Shown: one piece after another, positions 46,719 to 57,766 of the stretch
How the letters are laid out: every line of letters starts with the position of its first letter
Position numbering within the stretch: the first letter of the stretch is position 1
Assembly: GCF_900110885.1 (NCBI RefSeq)
Contig: NZ_FOFJ01000018.1
Coordinates: 20,921-84,920 of the forward strand
DNA from: Azotobacter beijerinckii
GTDB taxonomy: Bacteria; Pseudomonadota; Gammaproteobacteria; Pseudomonadales; Pseudomonadaceae
Direction: 5' to 3'
Length of the DNA stretch: 64,000 nucleotides
Translations under genes and position numbers: made by a program
The notes under the pieces: generated by a model
The model's input: only the letters and a program-made list of their open reading frames with translations
The model's database searches: none
What the model was told of the DNA's origin: nothing

Positions 46719-47533
46719 TGCCCTGCTGGATCGACGGCGAGCCTGGCGAGTCGCTGCCTCTCGTCGACCGTGGGCTGGCCTACGGCGACGGTCTGTTCGA
46801 GACTCTCGCCGTGCGCCGGGGCCGGCCGCTGCTGCTGGAGCGGCATCTGGCGCGTCTGGCCGAGGGCTGTGCCCGACTGGCGATTCCCGGCGATCTGGCA
46901 CTGATCCGTACTGAGCTGCTGGCCTTCTCGGCCGCACTGGGGGAGGGGGTGGCCAAGCTGCTGCTGACCCGCGGCGACGGCCTGCGCGGTTATGCGCCCT
47001 CTCCCTCGGCGCAGCCGCGGCGCATCCTCCTGGGCAGTCCGCCCCCCGCGTATCCGCCGGCCAATGCCGAGCAGGGCGTGCAACTGTTCCCCTGTCGCAC
47101 CCGTCTGGCCGAGCAGCCCCGGCTGGCCGGACTCAAGCACCTCAATCGCCTCGAGCAGGTGCTCGCCCGCGCCGAGTGGCAGGACGCCGAGCATGCCGAG
47201 GGGCTGATGCGCGACCTGGCCGGTCGGGTGATCGAAGGGGTGTTCAGCAATCTGTTCCTGGTCAAGGATGGCCTCTTGCTGACTGCCGACCTTCGCCGTT
47301 GCGGCGTCGCCGGGGTGATGCGCACGGAAATCCTCGCCTTGGCGAAGCGCACGGGGATTTCCGTGCAGGTACGCGACATTGCCCATGCCGAGTTGCTGGC
47401 GGCGGACGAGGTCTTTCTCTGCAACAGCCTCTATGGCATCTGGCCTGTGCGCCGCTTCGAGGGACACGACTGGCCGGTTGGCACGCTCACCCGTAAACTG
47501 CAGGCTCTTGTCCGCAAGCTACTGGATGCCTGA
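46718..47533 (+). CDS. pabC: aminodeoxychorismate lyase PabC
   Basis: PLP enzyme releasing pyruvate from aminodeoxychorismate to give p-aminobenzoate for folate. 271 residues of fold type IV: DRGLAYGDGLFET near the start, and the PLP lysine in LAGLKHLNRLEQVLAR. Coupled to fabF by an ATGA overlap. Confidence 0.94.
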   Translation: MPCWIDGEPGESLPLVDRGLAYGDGLFETLAVRRGRPLLLERHLARLAEGCARLAIPGDLALIRTELLAFSAALGEGVAKLLLTRGDGLRGYAPSPSAQPRRILLGSPPPAYPPANAEQGVQLFPCRTRLAEQPRLAGLKHLNRLEQVLARAEWQDAEHAEGLMRDLAGRVIEGVFSNLFLVKDGLLLTADLRRCGVAGVMRTEILALAKRTGISVQVRDIAHAELLAADEVFLCNSLYGIWPVRRFEGHDWPVGTLTRKLQALVRKLLDA

Positions 47534-47539
47534 TACGTG

Positions 47540-50224
<2,685 letters not shown>

Positions 50225-50258
50225 AATCCGCGCCTGAGTCAGCCGTCGGGAAGTCTGC

Positions 50259-50615
50259 ATGAGCATGCCATCTGGTCTGGGGTCGCGTAATGGCATCCTG
50301 CCCCTGTCGATCAAGGACAAGTCGGTCCTCTACGCCTCCTACATGCCCTTTCTCAAGAATGGCGGCCTGTTCATCCCGACCAACAAGAGTTACAAGCTCG
50401 GCGACGAAATCTTCCTGCTGCTCAGCCTGATGGACGAGCCGGAAAAGCTTCCGGTGGCCGGCAAGGTGGTCTGGATCACCCCGCCCGGCGCCCAGGGCAA
50501 TCGCGCCGCCGGGGTCGGCGTGCAGTTCGGCGATGGCGACAACGCGGTACGCAGCAAGATCGAAACCTACCTGGCCGGCGCCCTGAAGTCGGACCGTCCC
50601 ACTCATACGATGTGA
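50259..50615 (+). CDS. pilZ: PilZ-domain protein
   Basis: A 118-residue PilZ protein at the position of P. aeruginosa pilZ (PA2960), which is needed for type IV pilus assembly. The usual c-di-GMP motif RxxxR...D/NxSxxG is not present: the N-terminus reads GILPLSIKDKSVLYASYMPFLKNGGLFI, which fits the non-binding PilZ subtype. Confidence 0.94.
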   Translation: MSMPSGLGSRNGILPLSIKDKSVLYASYMPFLKNGGLFIPTNKSYKLGDEIFLLLSLMDEPEKLPVAGKVVWITPPGAQGNRAAGVGVQFGDGDNAVRSKIETYLAGALKSDRPTHTM

Positions 50616-50620
50616 TCCCG

Positions 50621-51406
50621 ATGCTGGTCGATTCCCACTGCCACCTCGATCGTCTCGACCTCGGTGCCCATGGCGGCTCGCTGGAGGCCGCGCTGGATGC
50701 CGCCCGTGCCCGGGGCGTCGGGCATTTCCTGTGCATTGGCGTGAGCGCGGACAACGCGGCAGCGGTGCGAGCACTGGCCGAGCGGCATGCCGACGTGGAC
50801 TGCTCGGTCGGGGTGCACCCGCTGGACGTCGAGCCCGATGCCGTGCCGGCCCTCGGCTGGCTGCTCGGCGAACTCGCCCACCCGCGGGTGGTCGCCATCG
50901 GCGAGACCGGCCTGGATTACCACTACCAACCGGAGTCCGCAGCCCTGCAGCAGCAGGCCTTCCGTCTGCACCTGGAGGCGGCGCGCCTCACCGGCAAGCC
51001 GCTTATCGTGCACACCCGCGCGGCGCGGGCCGATACCCTGGACCTGCTGCGCGAGGCCGCCCTGCCGCAGGCCGGCGTGTTGCACTGCTTCACCGAGGAC
51101 TGGGAGATGGCTCGGGCGGCGCTGGATCTGGGCTTCTACATCTCGCTGTCCGGCATCGTCACCTTCCGCAATGCCGAGGCCCTGCGCGAGGTGGCTCGGC
51201 GGGTACCGGCGGACCGCCTGCTGGTGGAAACCGACGCGCCCTGGCTGGCCCCCGTCCCCCATCGCGGCAAGCCCAACCTGCCGCAATACGTCCGCGAGGT
51301 GGCGGAGTTTCTCGCCGAACTGCGCGGCATCCCCTTCGAGACCCTGGCCGAGCAAACCACCGGCAACTTCCGCCGGCTGTTCCCGCTGGCCCGCGTCGGG
51401 CGCTGA
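50621..51406 (+). CDS. TatD-family metal-dependent hydrolase
   Basis: A 261-residue TIM-barrel hydrolase (YcfH type): MLVDSHCHLDRLD with metal histidines, AIGETGLDYHY, LIVHTRAA, VLHCFTEDW and LLVETDAPWLAP. Members are DNases or phosphodiesterases; the true substrate is unclear. ATG 50621 was preferred; the GTG at 50612, overlapping the pilZ stop, is an alternative. Confidence 0.93.
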   Translation: MLVDSHCHLDRLDLGAHGGSLEAALDAARARGVGHFLCIGVSADNAAAVRALAERHADVDCSVGVHPLDVEPDAVPALGWLLGELAHPRVVAIGETGLDYHYQPESAALQQQAFRLHLEAARLTGKPLIVHTRAARADTLDLLREAALPQAGVLHCFTEDWEMARAALDLGFYISLSGIVTFRNAEALREVARRVPADRLLVETDAPWLAPVPHRGKPNLPQYVREVAEFLAELRGIPFETLAEQTTGNFRRLFPLARVGR

Positions 51407-51420
51407 GTTTTCTGCCGCGC

Positions 51421-51455
51421 AAAAAAAACCCGGAGTCTGGGGGAGGAAACCGGGT
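51421..51455 (-). terminator. terminator of the RgsA-like RNA
   Basis: On the minus strand ACCCGG pairs with CCGGGT across a 16-base loop and is followed by eight T. It lies at the 3' end of the proposed small RNA. Confidence 0.75.
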
Positions 51456-51536
51456 CAAAAGCATTAGGAGTAAGCGAAGGCAGGCGTTCCACGGATGCCT
51501 TCGGCTGGCTTGGCATCGGGGGAATGCCACGTCAGT
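51421..51536 (-). ncRNA. rgsA: probable RgsA (P16) regulatory small RNA
   Basis: Between tatD and the next gene the minus strand shows CAATACT (51543-51549), close to the RpoS-type -10 CTATACT. A predicted start lies near 51536, then about 115 bases without a plausible gene, then a terminator (stem 51428-51433 with 51450-51455, followed by eight T). In P. aeruginosa the RpoS-dependent RNA RgsA lies next to tatD at the same place and has about the same length. Assignment rests on position, promoter type and terminator. Confidence 0.7.
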
Positions 51537-51626
51537 AAGGGAAGTATTGCCCCGGATGGACTCCAGTCCAGTGCGGGTTGTTCATTTTTTAAACGGTTTT
51601 GGAATACCTTCGCCGCTGCTGAGTAC

Positions 51627-52760
51627 CTAGCCCGACGCCAGCTGGCGCAGGATCGCCAGGGTTTCGTCGAGCACCGTGGTCGGCGTGTAGAAGTGCGGCG
51701 ACAGGCGGATTCCGCCGCCGCGCTGGGCACAGACGACCTGCTCGTGCTTGAGGCGCTCGAACAACTGCTGGTTGTCCCAGCCGTCCAGCGCGAAGGTCAG
51801 GATGCCGGCGCGCCGCTCGGGAGCGCTCGGGCTGTGCAGGTGGATGCCGGGGATCGCCAGGAGGCCTTCCTCGAGACAAGCCATCCGCTCGCGCAGCCCC
51901 TGGGCGACAGTGGCCATGCCCACCTGCTCGAGCAGCGACAGGCTGCTCTCCAGCGCCACGGCGCCGAGCATGTTCGGACTGCCGCACTCGAAGCGCCGCG
52001 CAGTGCGTGCCGGCTCCCACTCCCGACGGTCGTAGTCGCCGGCGTTCTCCAGCATGTGCCAGCCGTACTCGTGCAGCTTGAGTTGCTCGCGCAGGTCGCT
52101 GCGGCAGTAGAACACCCCGAGCCCTTCCGGGCCGAGCATCCATTTGTGCCCGTCGGCCATGGCGAAGGCGCAGTCGCAGGCGCGCACGTCGAAGGGCAGG
52201 GCGCCGAGCTGCTGGATGGCGTCGACGCAGAGCAGTACGCCGCGCTGCCGGCAGCCCTGGCCGAGCCGCTCCAGATCCAGGCGCAGGCCGCTGGCATACT
52301 GCACGGCACTGATCGACAAGAGGCGCGTGCGCGGGGTGCAGGCGGCGAGCAGGTCGGCCTCCGGATCGCTCCCCTTGAGGCCGACCGCTACCACCTCGAC
52401 GCCCAGCGGCTTGAGCGCTTCCCAGACGATGCGGTTGGAGGGAAATTCCTCGTCGCTGATGACGATCTGCTCGCCGGCCTGCCAATCCAGGCCGAAGGCG
52501 ACGAAGGACAGCGCCTCCGAGGTGTTCTTGACCAGTGCGATGTCCGCTGTGCTCGGCGCGTTGAGCAGGCGCATCAGGCGTTCGCGCAGGCGCCGCTCGA
52601 TGCCCAGCCACTGGGGGTAGTCTCGCGCGCCGATGTGCACGTTCTGCTCGGCGAAGGCGGTCACCGCCTGGCCGGCCCGCTTCGGCCAGGGGGCGACGGC
52701 GGCGTGGTTGAGGTAGCGCAGCCCGGCCAGCTGCGGAAATTCGTCGTGGATGGCATGCAT
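51627..52760 (-). CDS. PLP-dependent aminotransferase class V / cysteine desulfurase-like
   Basis: A 377-residue fold-type I enzyme. The PLP lysine is Lys206 in MADGHKWMLGPEGLG, the PLP-binding aspartate is in LLCVDAIQQLGALPFD, and NTSEALSFVAFGLDW is the phosphate-binding region. It lacks an obvious cysteine loop for desulfuration, so it may act on another amino acid. The ATG at 52760 has AAGGAGC upstream; the open frame runs on past it. The physiological substrate is unknown. Confidence 0.85.
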   Translation of the reverse strand: MHAIHDEFPQLAGLRYLNHAAVAPWPKRAGQAVTAFAEQNVHIGARDYPQWLGIERRLRERLMRLLNAPSTADIALVKNTSEALSFVAFGLDWQAGEQIVISDEEFPSNRIVWEALKPLGVEVVAVGLKGSDPEADLLAACTPRTRLLSISAVQYASGLRLDLERLGQGCRQRGVLLCVDAIQQLGALPFDVRACDCAFAMADGHKWMLGPEGLGVFYCRSDLREQLKLHEYGWHMLENAGDYDRREWEPARTARRFECGSPNMLGAVALESSLSLLEQVGMATVAQGLRERMACLEEGLLAIPGIHLHSPSAPERRAGILTFALDGWDNQQLFERLKHEQVVCAQRGGGIRLSPHFYTPTTVLDETLAILRQLASG

Positions 52761-52838
52761 GGGCTTGCTCCTTGCAATCGTGTTGTCAGGCATCATATTC
52801 GACTTCGAGTCACTGTCCCGCCCCGCTGAGGAGAGGCT

Positions 52839-53405
52839 ATGAGCGATCCAGGCAAGGCCGACGACCTGTTGGCGCAGATTCCCGCGAGCGGCCGCCAGGG
52901 GCCGCCCCCCGTGCACCTGTGGAACCCGCCCTTCTGCGGCGCTATCGACATGCGCATCGCACGGGATGGCAGCTGGTTCTACATGGGTACCCCGATCGGG
53001 CGCAAGGCTCTGGTGAAGCTGTTTTCCGGCATCCTGCGCCGCGATGGCGACGACTACTTCCTGGTGACTCCGGTGGAGAAGGTCGGCATCCGGGTCGACG
53101 ACGCGCCCTTCGTAGCGGTTTCCCTGCAGGTCGAGGGCCGCGGCGAGGCCCAGGTGCTGCGCTTCGTCACCCAGGTCGGGGACGAGGTCGAGGCCGGTGC
53201 CGAGCACCCGCTGCGGGTCGCGCTCGATCCCCACAGTCAGGAGCCTACGCCCTACCTGCACGTGCGCGCCAACCTGGAGGCGCTGATTCACCGCAACGTC
53301 TTCTACCAGTTGGTCGAACTGGCCGAGCCGCGACAGATCGACGGGCGCAGCTGGCTGGGCGTGTGGAGCCGCGGCACCTTCTTCCCCCTCGGGCCGCAGG
53401 ACTGA
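52839..53405 (+). CDS. DUF1285 protein
   Basis: A 188-residue protein, divergent from the PLP enzyme. Motifs [41 protein letters not shown] and the C-terminal [13 protein letters not shown] are typical of DUF1285. No signal peptide. GAGGAGAG precedes the ATG. Function unknown. Confidence 0.88.
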   Translation: MSDPGKADDLLAQIPASGRQGPPPVHLWNPPFCGAIDMRIARDGSWFYMGTPIGRKALVKLFSGILRRDGDDYFLVTPVEKVGIRVDDAPFVAVSLQVEGRGEAQVLRFVTQVGDEVEAGAEHPLRVALDPHSQEPTPYLHVRANLEALIHRNVFYQLVELAEPRQIDGRSWLGVWSRGTFFPLGPQD

Positions 53406-53669
53406 ACTTGGGCGGGGCGTCGGTGCGGCCCCGCTCCCGCCCGGCGACCCGCACCGGCCTGCCGGGCCGCTTGCTTTCGGCCTCCGCCGCGCTGCCCGGC
53501 GCCTGGGCGAGGTAGGCGATCCGCCGTTCCTCGCCCCAGCTTCTCGACGATCCCTTCCCGTTCGGCCTCCGGGCCGGGGGCCAAATAGCCTCGGCCGGGC
53601 GCCCTCATCTCCGGCCCGGGTTTTTCCCGAAAAAGCCTTCGATATAAAAATCCTTTAAAAAACAGTCAT
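53406..53669. other. non-coding gap before the catabolic island
   Basis: No convincing gene on either strand. A short G+C hairpin without T-run (53412-53434) may help end the DUF1285 transcript. The last 40 bases turn AT-rich towards the mhpB control region. A 101-residue minus-strand frame here overlaps DUF1285 and looks like a shadow. Confidence 0.5.
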
Positions 53670-53684
53670 GTGCACATAGTGCCC
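53670..53684 (+). promoter_or_regulatory. operator for the IclR-family regulator (mhpB side)
   Basis: GTGCACATAGTGCCC, an imperfect copy of the perfect palindrome at 58620. The 13 bases before the shared AT-rich spacer (CCTTTAAAAAACA) also match those before the second site. Its centre lies 49 bases before the -10 element. Confidence 0.75.
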
Positions 53685-53701
53685 AGCAAGGCAGATAGGT
53701 T

Positions 53702-53731
53702 TTGTGGCTGTCAGTTGCCCGCTCCTAGAAT
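53702..53731 (+). promoter_or_regulatory. promoter of the mhpB transcript
   Basis: TTGTGG, an 18-base spacer and TAGAAT (53726-53731). The expected start is near 53738, placing the operator centre at about -61, a position used by activators. The leader of about 150 bases contains a possible ATG at 53780 but no gene I can support. Confidence 0.65.
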
Positions 53732-53891
53732 GGCCAGGCCAGAAATGAACAAAAAACAGCCAGGAGACGAACCTGCCCGATGAGGCAATGGATTACGGCC
53801 GCCCGTGACGGTGCGCCACCGCTAATCCGCTGCGAATGCCGACACGCCTTGGTCGGCGGGAAGGTTCGCCTCCAGGGCTTCAGGAGGCTTG

Positions 53892-54830
53892 ATGACCCTA
53901 AAACTGAAATGCCTGTCGCATACGCCCTTGCGTGGCCTGAACGACCCGGGGGCCGAGGTCGTCGCGGAGGTCGACGCGGTGCTCGCCAGATCGCGCGCCG
54001 AGGTCGAGGCCTTCGACCCCGAGCTGATCGTGATCTTTGCGCCGGATCACTACAACGGCCTGTTCTACGACCTGATGCCGCCGTTCGTGATCGCCACCGC
54101 CGCCGAGTCGGTCGCCGATTACCGGACCCTGCCCGGCCCCCTGTCGATCCCCCGGGATCTGGCGCTCGACATGGCGCGCTTCATCCTCGACAGCGACGTC
54201 GACATCGCCCTGTCGCACCGCCTGCAGGTCGATCACGGCTGCACCCAGACCCTCGAGGAGATGACCGGCAGCCTGACCAGCTACCCGGTGATCCCGATCA
54301 TCATCAACTCGGTGGCACCGCCCTTCGCGCCCTACCGCCGCATCCGCAAGCTGGGCGAGGCGGTGGGCCGTTTCGTCGCCACGCTGAACAAGCGCGTGCT
54401 GATCCTCGGCACCGGCGGCCTCTCCCACGAACCGCCGGTGCCGCTGCTCTCCGGCGCCCCGGAGGAAATCGCCGAGTTCCTGATCGCCGGGCGCAATCCG
54501 ACCCCGGAAGCGCGTGCCGCTCGGCAGGCGCGGACCATTGCCGCCGGCCAGGTCTACGGCAGCGCGGACTGCCCGTTGACGCCGCTCAACGTCGACTGGG
54601 ACCTGGCCTTCATCGACCTGCTGGTGCAGGGCCGCCTCGACGAGATCGACGACTTCCGGATCGAGGAGATCTCCAGGGCCGCCGGTCGCTCGACCCACGA
54701 GATCCGCACCTGGGTCGCCGCCTTCGCGGCGCTGGCCGCCGGCGGCGCCTACCGTGCCCGGCAGGACTACTACCGGGCGATCAATCAATGGATCGCCGGC
54801 TATGGCGTGGTGAGCGCCGAGCAACGCTGA
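53892..54830 (+). CDS. mhpB: 2,3-dihydroxyphenylpropionate 1,2-dioxygenase (MhpB-like)
   Basis: Fe(II)-dependent class III extradiol dioxygenase (LigB fold) that opens a catechol with a carboxylic side chain. 312 residues. Active-site His115 (SHRLQVDHGCTQT) and His179 (GLSHEPPVP) fall at the same numbers as in E. coli MhpB. FAPDHYNGLFYD and GSLTSYPVIPIIINSVA are further family marks. The ATG at 53892 follows AGGAGG; a TTG three bases earlier is unlikely. First gene of the island. Confidence 0.93.
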   Translation: MTLKLKCLSHTPLRGLNDPGAEVVAEVDAVLARSRAEVEAFDPELIVIFAPDHYNGLFYDLMPPFVIATAAESVADYRTLPGPLSIPRDLALDMARFILDSDVDIALSHRLQVDHGCTQTLEEMTGSLTSYPVIPIIINSVAPPFAPYRRIRKLGEAVGRFVATLNKRVLILGTGGLSHEPPVPLLSGAPEEIAEFLIAGRNPTPEARAARQARTIAAGQVYGSADCPLTPLNVDWDLAFIDLLVQGRLDEIDDFRIEEISRAAGRSTHEIRTWVAAFAALAAGGAYRARQDYYRAINQWIAGYGVVSAEQR

Positions 54831-54886
54831 TGCCCTCGGGCAGCGGCCCCCCACAACAAGAATGCGTCACCCGCGGAGAGAGACAG

Positions 54887-56083
54887 ATGAGCCACATCGA
54901 AACGCAGATTCCCAGCGAAGCCGAACTGGTCGCCCGTGCCCAGGCGATGATCCCCACGCTGCGCGAGCGGGCCGAGGCCTGCGAGAAAGCGCGCATGGTG
55001 CCCAGGGAGACCATCGCCGACTTCCAGGAGGCCGGTTTCTTCAAGATCCTGCAGCCCAGGCGCTGGGGCGGCTACGAAATGAGCCCCAACGTGCTGAACA
55101 AGGTGCTGATGGAGCTGGCGCGCGGCTGCCCGTCCAGCGCCTGGAACGTGATGGTGCTCGGCGTGCATCCGTTCGAGGTCGGCCTGCTCGACCCGCGTTG
55201 CGGCGACGAGCTGTGGGGCAAGGACAACAGCCAGCTGGTGTCCTCCTCCTACGCGCCGTTCGGTACCGTCAAGGCGGTGGAGGGCGGCTATGCGCTCAAC
55301 GGCGAATGGCTGACCTCCAGCGGTTGCGACCATGCCGCCGGCGGCGCCTTCGTCGGCGGCCGCGTGGCCAACGGCCAAGGCGAGCTGGAGTTCCGCTCGT
55401 TCTGGATCCAGCGCGGCGACTTCGAGATCGTCGACGACTGGCATGTGGTCGGCCTGGCCGGCACCGGCAGCAAGAAGCTGATCCTCAAGGACGTGTTCGT
55501 GCCCGACTACCGCAGCCACGTCATCGCCGCCTACGGCGAAGAGTCCCACGGGCAGGTCGAGAACCTCTACAAGATGCCGTTCTTCTACGTGTTCTACGCT
55601 GCCGTGTCCTCGGTGATCATCGGCATGGCGCGCGGCATGGCCGACCTCTACATCGAGCACATGAAGCCGCGGCAGAACCTCAACCAGGCCGTCGGTGCCG
55701 CCGTTCAGGACCCGTTCATCAAGGGCCGTCTGGGCGAGGCCTACGCGAAGATCCTCGCCGCGACCAGCCGCGTGCTGCAGAACACCGAGGAAGCTTGGGG
55801 CTATGCCTCGCGCGGCGAGCTGGTGCCGCTGGAGGTGCGCGTGCGCACCTTCGCCTCCAACCAGTTCACCGGCGGCGACTGCTTCGAGGCGGCGCACCTG
55901 ATCTTCAAGAAGACCTCGACCCGCGGCGTTTGGCTGAGCAGCCCGATGCAGCGCCAGATGCGCGACATCCTGGTCGGCGCCAACCACATCACCCAGAACC
56001 AGGACAACATCGGCGATCTGCTGGGGGGGCAGTTGCTCGGCAATCCGCTGCCGGCCGGCAACCCGTTCGGCGTCAGGAACTGA
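54887..56083 (+). CDS. flavin-dependent monooxygenase, oxygenase component (acyl-CoA dehydrogenase fold, HsaA/HpaH-C2 type)
   Basis: A 398-residue member of the group D two-component aromatic hydroxylases related to HsaA and the p-hydroxyphenylacetate hydroxylase C2. Marks: PRETIADFQEAGFFKILQPRRWGGYE, GCPSSAWNVMVLGVH, NGEWLTSSGCDHA, and a C-terminal VGANHITQNQDNIGDLLGGQLLG. It lacks the glutamate base of true acyl-CoA dehydrogenases as far as I can judge. Next to a flavin reductase and MhpB, it most likely puts the second hydroxyl on a phenolic acid, the task done by the unrelated MhpA in E. coli. GGAGAG precedes the ATG. Confidence 0.85.
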   Translation: MSHIETQIPSEAELVARAQAMIPTLRERAEACEKARMVPRETIADFQEAGFFKILQPRRWGGYEMSPNVLNKVLMELARGCPSSAWNVMVLGVHPFEVGLLDPRCGDELWGKDNSQLVSSSYAPFGTVKAVEGGYALNGEWLTSSGCDHAAGGAFVGGRVANGQGELEFRSFWIQRGDFEIVDDWHVVGLAGTGSKKLILKDVFVPDYRSHVIAAYGEESHGQVENLYKMPFFYVFYAAVSSVIIGMARGMADLYIEHMKPRQNLNQAVGAAVQDPFIKGRLGEAYAKILAATSRVLQNTEEAWGYASRGELVPLEVRVRTFASNQFTGGDCFEAAHLIFKKTSTRGVWLSSPMQRQMRDILVGANHITQNQDNIGDLLGGQLLGNPLPAGNPFGVRN

Positions 56084-56125
56084 GCCGGGCCTTTCCCATC
56101 AGCCTACACATGAGAGTGAACAGCC

Positions 56126-56686
56126 ATGACCAAGGATATCAACCAGCTCCTGGAGTGGACCCCGAACGCCGAACTCGCGGCGCTGCCGATGGTGACCTCC
56201 GATGCCCACCGCTATGGCATGCGCAACTTTGCCGTCGGCGTCTCCATCGTTACCGCCCATGACGGCGAAACCCGTGTCGGTCTGACCGCCACCGCGGTCT
56301 GCTCGGTGACGGCCGACCCGCCGCGCCTGGTGGTTTTCGTCAACAAGAGGGTCGCCGCCAGCGAGGCGATCCTCAAGAGCGGCGCCCTGTGCGTCAACGT
56401 CCTCTCCGGCGAGCAGGAGCAACTGGCCAAGGTCTTCGCCGGCATGCTCGAGGGCATCCATGGCGAGGCCCGCTTCGAACATGGCCAGTGGCACACGCTG
56501 ACCACCGGCGTCCCGGTGCTGGAGGGAGCCCTGACCAACTTCGACTGCCGGGTGGTCAAGGTCTTCGACGAGAGCACCCACCACGCTTTCCTCTGCGAGG
56601 TGCTGGCCACCGGCGAGCATGGCGGCGAGCCGCTCATCTACATGAACGGCGCGTTCCGGCGTCTCGCCCCCCTGAGCGGGGAGTGA
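56126..56686 (+). CDS. NADH:flavin reductase component (HpaC/HsaB family)
   Basis: A 186-residue flavin reductase-like protein with the split-barrel motif [39 protein letters not shown] and [19 protein letters not shown]. It would supply reduced flavin to the oxygenase encoded 42 bases upstream. An N-terminal stretch of about 25 residues precedes the domain. Confidence 0.9.
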   Translation: MTKDINQLLEWTPNAELAALPMVTSDAHRYGMRNFAVGVSIVTAHDGETRVGLTATAVCSVTADPPRLVVFVNKRVAASEAILKSGALCVNVLSGEQEQLAKVFAGMLEGIHGEARFEHGQWHTLTTGVPVLEGALTNFDCRVVKVFDESTHHAFLCEVLATGEHGGEPLIYMNGAFRRLAPLSGE

Positions 56687-56709
56687 CGCTGCCGGCCCTT
56701 CCGGCTCGT

Positions 56710-56755
56710 GCCCCCCTTGGCGTTTCCATGGCCAAGGGGGGCCTTCGGCTTTTTT
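56710..56755 (+). terminator. terminator-like hairpin inside the catabolic operon
   Basis: An 11-bp perfect stem (56710-56720 with 56732-56742) is followed by a small GCC-TTC-GGC hairpin and six T. It lies between the flavin reductase and hydrolase genes and could end or attenuate the first transcript. Confidence 0.65.
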
Positions 56756-56795
56756 CGACCGACCGAAACTGCTTTGCGCACACAGGTATCACGAC

Positions 56796-57665
56796 ATGAT
56801 GGCAACTACCCCCGCACTGACCGAAGCCTCCACCAGCCAGTTCGTCCGTATCCAGGAAGGCGACCTCGACCTGCAACTGCACTACAACGACTGCGGCGCG
56901 GGCGCCGAGACCGTGGTGATGCTGCACGGCTCCGGCCCCGGCGCCAGCGGCTGGGCCAACTTCAACCGCAACCTCGAGCCGCTGGTCGCCGCCGGCTACC
57001 GGGTGATCCTCATGGACTGCCCGGGCTGGAGCAAGAGCGACCCGATCGTCTGCAGCGGCTCGCGCTCCGACCTCAATGCCCGCGCCCTGAAGGGCCTGCT
57101 CGACGCCATCGACATCGACCGCGCGCACCTCGTCGGCAACTCGATGGGCGGGCACAGCGCGGTGGCCTTCGCTCTGGCCAATCCGCAGCGCGTCGGCAAG
57201 CTGGTGCTGATGGGCGGCGGCACCGGCGGCGCCAGCCCCTTCGCGCCGATGCCGACCGAAGGCATCAAGCTGCTCCAAGGGCTGTACCGCGAGCCGACCA
57301 TCGACAACCTGAAGAAGATGATGAGCGTCTTCGTCTACGACACCAGCGAGCTGACCGAGGAGCTGTTCCAGACCCGTCTCGACAACATGCTGAGCCGTCG
57401 CGACCACTTGGAGAACTTCGTCGCGAGCCTGGCGGCCAACCCCAAGCAGTTCCCCGACTTCGGCCCGCGCCTTAGCGAGATCAAGGCGCGGACCCTGATC
57501 GTCTGGGGCAGCAACGACCGCTTCGTGCCGATGGACACCGGCCTGCGCCTGCTCGCCGGCCTGCCCAACGCCGAACTGCACGTGTTCAACCGCTGCGGCC
57601 ACTGGGCGCAGTGGGAGCACGCCGACACGTTCAACCGCATGGTGCTGGACTTCCTCGGCCACTGA
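56796..57665 (+). CDS. mhpC: MhpC-like C-C bond hydrolase
   Basis: An alpha/beta hydrolase that splits the ring-opened product into a 2-hydroxypentadienoate and a dicarboxylic acid. 289 residues: oxyanion region [14 protein letters not shown], nucleophile Ser116 (GNSMGGHSA), Asp241 (WGSNDRFVP) and His269 ([11 protein letters not shown]). No close ribosome site is seen before ATG 56796 (AGGTATCACGAC upstream). Substrate by context: ring-fission product of MhpB. Confidence 0.92.
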   Translation: MMATTPALTEASTSQFVRIQEGDLDLQLHYNDCGAGAETVVMLHGSGPGASGWANFNRNLEPLVAAGYRVILMDCPGWSKSDPIVCSGSRSDLNARALKGLLDAIDIDRAHLVGNSMGGHSAVAFALANPQRVGKLVLMGGGTGGASPFAPMPTEGIKLLQGLYREPTIDNLKKMMSVFVYDTSELTEELFQTRLDNMLSRRDHLENFVASLAANPKQFPDFGPRLSEIKARTLIVWGSNDRFVPMDTGLRLLAGLPNAELHVFNRCGHWAQWEHADTFNRMVLDFLGH

Positions 57666-57682
57666 GCGGGTGGTTCGGCCCT

Positions 57683-57746
57683 CCGTAGGAGCCAGCTTGC
57701 TGGCGATAGCTTCGAGCTCTGCTCGCCAGCAAGCTGGCTCCTACGG
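57683..57746. repeat. pseudomonad REP doublet (REPIN-like inverted repeat)
   Basis: Two 24-base arms (57683-57706 and 57723-57746) are exact inverted copies around a 16-base centre. The arm contains GTAGGAGCCAGCTTGCTGGC, the known pseudomonad REP type. It lies between the convergent mhpC and iclR-type genes and may act as a transcription end. Confidence 0.88.
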
Positions 57747-57766
57747 GCGGTTTGTGCCGGCCGGGC

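Noticed and set aside
51532..51585. A 17-codon minus-strand peptide overlapping the proposed RgsA promoter
   Set aside because: No ribosome site, and it spans the -10 element, so it would not be on the small RNA.
53303..53608. A 101-codon minus-strand frame after DUF1285
   Set aside because: Arg/Gly/Pro-rich, overlaps the DUF1285 gene, no motif.
53780..56083. A 767-codon open frame running across mhpB into the oxygenase gene
   Set aside because: Its first two thirds are an arginine- and glycine-rich out-of-frame translation of mhpB; only the part from 54887 is real. High G+C leaves few stops.
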